From the NCBI GenBank assembly GCA_003662645.1, contig QMYL01000024.1:1-9617 (forward strand): a stretch of DNA of 9,617 nucleotides, given 5' to 3'. The translations under genes and the position numbers were made by a program. The DNA is from Candidatus Bathyarchaeota archaeon (GTDB taxonomy: Archaea; Thermoproteota; Bathyarchaeia; Bathyarchaeales; B26-1). The notes beneath the pieces are model-generated. The model did not search any database, was not told the DNA's origin, and saw only the letters and a program-made list of their open reading frames with translations. The first letter of the stretch is position 1. Every line of letters begins with the position of its first letter. Shown here piece after piece: positions 6,782-9,617 of this stretch.

Positions 6782-6825
6782 ACCTGAGCTTCAGGTTCCA
6801 GCTCATCACCGTCACCCCCCTTTTT
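6782..6825 (+). terminator. Hairpin and T-run between converging genes
   Basis: ACCTGA at 6782-6787 and TCAGGT at 6791-6796 are perfect inverted arms around a 3-base loop, starting 5 bp after the ferredoxin stop. A pyrimidine tract with C6 then T5 ends at 6825, directly against the stop codon of the opposite-strand gene. Archaeal termination depends mainly on U-runs, so the T5 is the likely signal for the ferredoxin transcript, with the hairpin possibly protecting the 3' end. Confidence 0.45.
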
Positions 6826-8304
6826 CTAACCTAGCCGCCAATTCTCCATGTTTTGAGATCTCACTTCCTCCCATCTCTTTGAGAGGTATTCCCTGATGCT
6901 CACTTCCTCCCCCCTCGCCAGCTTTTGGAGGATCCTGCTCACTCCAGTTGAGTACTGGATGGCTCTCTTCTTCCTCATGTAGACGCTGGGTGGTAACCCC
7001 AGATCCTCCGCGATCCTCCTGAGGATCCTCTTCCTTAACGGGTCCCTTGAGGACTCCACCTTAAGGTTTAAGGGTATACTTAGGGAGTATTCTATCAGGT
7101 CTAGATCGATGAACGGTAGCCTCAACTCCAAGCCGTGGAAGGAGCAGACTTTGTTATCTCTCTCGAAGTTTTTCTTGTATGAGTTGACTACGTCGAGGTA
7201 TAGGGTCTCCTCCAGCCCCTCAACGCCGAACCTCTCGTAAACCTTAAGGTATCGGTGGTATCCGCAGAATAGTTCATCGCCACCTTGACCGGATAGGAGA
7301 ACCTTAAAACCGAGCTTCGAAGCCTCCTCGGCAACGAAGTATAGGGGTATCGCTATAGATACATCGACTGGGTTATACCCCTCAATTATCCAGAGGACCC
7401 TATCCAGAACTCCCTCAACATCGTCCTCGGTGAAGAGCCTAACTTGAAGCTTGAGCCCCAAATGTTCCGCGATGTCCCTAGCATGTTCAACTTCAACGCT
7501 TCCTTCAAGGCCGACCGTAACTAACTGGGCATTAACTCTACACTCCCTACTTAGGGCGGCTATTAAGGAGCTATCCAAACCTCCTGAGAAGGCGATGGCT
7601 AGGCTTCTAACGTCCCCAACCCTCCTCCTCAAGGAGTCTAGAAGGAGCTCGCGAAGCCTATCGGCCTCCTTCTCCACATCAACGGCGTTAGGTTTAGATG
7701 GTTTAGCTATGCTCTTAACCCTCCTGAATAATGCTCCTCGGCGTTCGATTGTGGCCACGCTCCCGGGTGGGAAGCTCCTATCGTCCTTTATCCCTATGGA
7801 CCATAGAGCTTTACGTTCGGAGGCTAAGGCATAGGTTGAGTCGTCCCAGCCGTAGTATAGGGGGTTAACCCCGGTTACGTCCCTTCCGGCTATGAGCCTA
7901 CCCATAGAATCCATAACCACGAAGGTGTAGGAGCCCTCAAGACTGTCAATTATAACCTTAGCTCCACCCTCAGGTTCCCCCTTCAATAGCTTGAGGAGCT
8001 CCCTAGGTCCACTTATCCCCTCCGGCTTGAACACCCTCCCATCAAATACCAGGGTGACCTCTCCATCCCTAATTGGCTGGGGCTCATCCTCTTGGGTGAT
8101 CTTCGATAGGCAATACCCCACAGCTACACCTGATGGCTCAAGTTCACCAAGGAGTTCTGACGGTGATTTACCTATCCTCAAAGCCTCACCTGTAGCGACC
8201 CCGTAAGCCTCCCTGCCCCTATGCTTTAGCGCTTCGAGCATCCTGAACATCCTTGGGGTGACGTCGCATCCGTCCCTGCTGATTAACGCGGCAACCCCAC
8301 CCAT
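6826..8304 (-). CDS. Asparagine-synthetase-like protein with degenerate glutaminase domain
   Basis: A 492-residue protein. The C-terminal half is an asparagine-synthetase-type ATP-pyrophosphatase: PP-loop SGGLDSS at 240-246, SGQGGDELFCGY at 338-349, and ELRLPFIDLDLIEYSL near 393-408. It should adenylate a carboxylate, classically aspartate, and replace AMP with ammonia. The N-terminal ~200 residues keep the class II glutamine amidotransferase framework (LKHRGREAYGVAT, GRDVTGVNPLYYG) but not its chemistry. The protein begins MGG rather than MCG, the usual NGE motif reads DGR at 88-90, GHxRLA reads GYCLSK at 63-68, and the usual SDxE reads SGPRE at 98-102. An in-frame TGA 9 bp upstream leaves no alternative start that would restore a Cys. 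The GGTGAT at 8312-8317 (minus strand) is a good ribosome binding site. It probably uses free ammonia, or makes an amide or ring other than Asn. It is divergent from purB. Confidence 0.85.
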   Translation of the reverse strand: MGGVAALISRDGCDVTPRMFRMLEALKHRGREAYGVATGEALRIGKSPSELLGELEPSGVAVGYCLSKITQEDEPQPIRDGEVTLVFDGRVFKPEGISGPRELLKLLKGEPEGGAKVIIDSLEGSYTFVVMDSMGRLIAGRDVTGVNPLYYGWDDSTYALASERKALWSIGIKDDRSFPPGSVATIERRGALFRRVKSIAKPSKPNAVDVEKEADRLRELLLDSLRRRVGDVRSLAIAFSGGLDSSLIAALSRECRVNAQLVTVGLEGSVEVEHARDIAEHLGLKLQVRLFTEDDVEGVLDRVLWIIEGYNPVDVSIAIPLYFVAEEASKLGFKVLLSGQGGDELFCGYHRYLKVYERFGVEGLEETLYLDVVNSYKKNFERDNKVCSFHGLELRLPFIDLDLIEYSLSIPLNLKVESSRDPLRKRILRRIAEDLGLPPSVYMRKKRAIQYSTGVSRILQKLARGEEVSIREYLSKRWEEVRSQNMENWRLG

Positions 8305-8350
8305 CGCGGAGCATCACCGCCTTCCAAGCTGTTCCCGACCGATGTATCCC

Positions 8351-8393
8351 CATCTATTAAAGGTTATAACCCCTAAGTAATATAGGGATTAGG
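8351..8393. promoter_or_regulatory. Divergent promoter region with symmetrical elements
   Basis: The 105 bp between the asparagine-synthetase-like gene (minus) and purB (plus) carries TATA-like elements for both directions: CTATTAAAG (read as CTTTAATAG on the minus strand) near 8354-8362, and TAATATA at 8378-8384. GGTTATAACC at 8362-8371 is a perfect 10-bp palindrome that reads as a TATA-like box on either strand. CCCTA at 8371-8375 is mirrored by TAGGG at 8383-8387, and CCTAA at 8372-8376 by TTAGG at 8389-8393. A shared operator is possible. Confidence 0.4.
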
Positions 8394-8397
8394 TGTT

Positions 8398-8403
8398 GAG
8401 GTG
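8398..8403 (+). promoter_or_regulatory. Shine-Dalgarno that decides the purB start
   Basis: GAGGTG is a six-base match to the archaeal anti-SD (complement of CACCTC). It lies 6 nt before TTG 8410, which is normal spacing. The GTG at 8401 overlaps this element and would have no ribosome binding site of its own unless the transcript is leaderless. Confidence 0.45.
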
Positions 8404-8409
8404 TCCGGT

Positions 8410-9617
8410 TTGCCCGTGTTGCCGATAGATACTGGACGTTACGGAACCCCTGAGATGGTCAGGATATTCGAGGAGGAGAACTGGATCCAGAAGATGCTCG
8501 ATGTCGAAGCAGCCCTAGCCTGGGCCCACGGTGAAGTTGGAAATATACCCCGAAGCGACGCCGAGAAGATAATCGAGATGGCCTCAACAAAATATGTAAA
8601 GGTTGAGAGGATAAAGGAGATAGAACGCGAGATAAGACATGACGTTATGTCACTCGTCAAAGCTCTAGCCGAGGTCTGCGGGCCGAGCGGAGCCTACGTC
8701 CACCTGGGGGCTACAAGCTATGACATCGTCGACACGGCTAGGGCCCTCCAGCTGAGGGAAGCCCTAAACCTGATCCTGAAGAGGCTCAGCGATCTGGAGC
8801 TGACATTGATGAGGCTTGCGGAGAGGTATAAGGGCACCGTTATGGCGGGTAGAACCCACGGTCAACATGCCTTACCGATAACACTAGGCCTAAAACTCTC
8901 CGTCTGGATGAGGGAAGTGTCGAGGCACATCGAGAGGTTGATGGAGTGCAGGAAAAGACTGATAGTTGGGAAGATGAGCGGGGCGGTGGGAACCCAAGCC
9001 GGCTTCGGACCGAAAGCCCTGGAGGTCCAGAGGCTCGTGATGGAGAGGTTGAGGATCAAAGCTGCGGATGTATCAACCCAGATAATACAGAGGGACCGCC
9101 ACGCCGAGCTGATCTGCCTATTAGCCATGGTGGCCTCAACCCTGGACAAATTCGCAACCGAGATAAGGGAGCTCCAGAGGACCGAGATAGGCGAGGTCTT
9201 CGAGCCCTTCGGTAGGAGGCAGGTTGGGAGTTCAACGATGCCCCACAAGCGGAACCCGGAACTGTGCGAGAGGATATGCGGGCTGGCGAAGATTGTGAGG
9301 AGCCTAGTCATACCGGCCCTGGAGAATGTACCGACATGGCACGAGAGGGACCTAACCCAATCGTCATCCGAGAGGTTCATAATACCTGAGGCTTGCATCC
9401 TGGTTGATTACATGCTCCACCTGATGAAGGGGATACTTGAGGGCATGGAGGTCGACGAGGAGAGGATGCTCAGGAACCTGAACCTAACCGGGGGCCTAAT
9501 AATGTCTGAGGCTGTCATGCTCGCCTTGACGAGGAAGGGTATGAACCGTCAGGAGGCCCACGAACTCGTAAGGAGGCTCGCCATCAAGTCGAGGAGCGAG
9601 AAGATACCCTTCAGGGA
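8410..9617 (+). CDS. purB: Adenylosuccinate lyase, 3'-truncated by the window edge
   Basis: The frame stays open to the last base, giving 402 visible codons of the ~440-460 usual for the family. PurB splits SAICAR to AICAR and adenylosuccinate to AMP, both with release of fumarate, in cytoplasmic purine synthesis. Numbered from TTG 8410, the N-terminus PIDTGRYGTPEM is typical, HLGATSYDIVDTA matches the first conserved region, and GRTHGQHALPIT carries the general-acid His150. The fumarase/aspartase signature GSSTMPHKRNPE contains the mobile-loop serines 274-275, of which one is the catalytic base. The start is TTG 8410 by ribosome-binding-site spacing, with GTG 8401 and GTG 8416 as alternatives. 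Tyr replaces the common Asn or Ser in TSND, a tolerated variation. The neighbour on the other strand is also an aspartate-related enzyme. Confidence 0.93.
   Translation, partial: MPVLPIDTGRYGTPEMVRIFEEENWIQKMLDVEAALAWAHGEVGNIPRSDAEKIIEMASTKYVKVERIKEIEREIRHDVMSLVKALAEVCGPSGAYVHLGATSYDIVDTARALQLREALNLILKRLSDLELTLMRLAERYKGTVMAGRTHGQHALPITLGLKLSVWMREVSRHIERLMECRKRLIVGKMSGAVGTQAGFGPKALEVQRLVMERLRIKAADVSTQIIQRDRHAELICLLAMVASTLDKFATEIRELQRTEIGEVFEPFGRRQVGSSTMPHKRNPELCERICGLAKIVRSLVIPALENVPTWHERDLTQSSSERFIIPEACILVDYMLHLMKGILEGMEVDEERMLRNLNLTGGLIMSEAVMLALTRKGMNRQEAHELVRRLAIKSRSEKIPFR

Noticed and set aside
6470..6815. Two overlapping minus-strand frames over the ferredoxin gene
   Set aside because: They are shadows of an unmistakable ferredoxin with eight correctly spaced cysteines.
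8305..8316. A missed upstream start that would restore the Met-Cys of the asparagine-synthetase-like protein
   Set aside because: The in-frame codons upstream are GCG, TCC, TGC and then the stop TGA at 8314-8316 (minus strand); no start codon is available, and the ribosome binding site fits the ATG at 8304.
8862..9398. Minus-strand open frame of 178 codons
   Set aside because: It lies wholly inside the clear purB reading frame, which carries the family signature; the antisense translation shows no recognisable domain.
1..9617. Mobile element, CRISPR array or defence island
   Set aside because: No transposase, integrase, terminal repeats, regularly spaced repeats or defence-type genes were seen; composition and codon use look even across the genes.

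Overview
The window looks like part of the chromosome of a thermophilic archaeon. The supporting signs are archaea-specific families (a DUF2095-like protein, an archaeal radical SAM/HhH protein, a TrmB-type regulator), archaeal TATA-like elements ahead of several genes, Shine-Dalgarno matches to the archaeal 16S end (GAGGTG, GGTGAT), and heavy use of AGG/AGA for Arg and ATA for Ile. I cannot fix the phylum. A TACK-type lineage (for example Bathyarchaeia or Korarchaeia) or an Asgard-related lineage would fit the gene content. I see no mobile element, CRISPR array, rRNA or tRNA.

Layout. (1) From 2 to 541 is the 3' part of a nucleotidyltransferase-domain gene that begins outside the window. (2) From 601 to 3734 is a co-directional run: a B12-binding-type radical SAM protein, a small archaeal DUF2095-like protein 6 bp downstream, and a second, unrelated radical SAM protein with a C-terminal helix-hairpin-helix. 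(3) From 3775 to 5532 is a secreted, membrane-anchored protein with a large ectodomain, one membrane segment and a cytoplasmic coiled coil. Its order of parts and several motifs resemble ribophorin I (RPN1/Ost1), a subunit of the eukaryotic oligosaccharyltransferase. I consider this the most important item here. (4) From 5666 to 6776 are a TrmB-type regulator, with an inverted repeat just before its start codon, and a small 2[4Fe-4S] ferredoxin with its own promoter. (5) From 6826 to 8304 on the minus strand is an asparagine-synthetase-like protein whose glutaminase domain has lost its nucleophilic Cys and the other glutamine-handling residues. It is divergent from adenylosuccinate lyase (purB, from about 8410 to the window end, truncated there).

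How the genes may work together. The two radical SAM enzymes need reduced ferredoxin or a similar donor, but the ferredoxin gene is separated from them and any link is only inference. The asparagine-synthetase-like protein and PurB both belong to aspartate/amide nitrogen metabolism and share a 105-bp intergenic region with symmetrical elements, so co-regulation is possible. The ribophorin-like protein stands alone here. No STT3/AglB or other glycosylation gene lies in the window.
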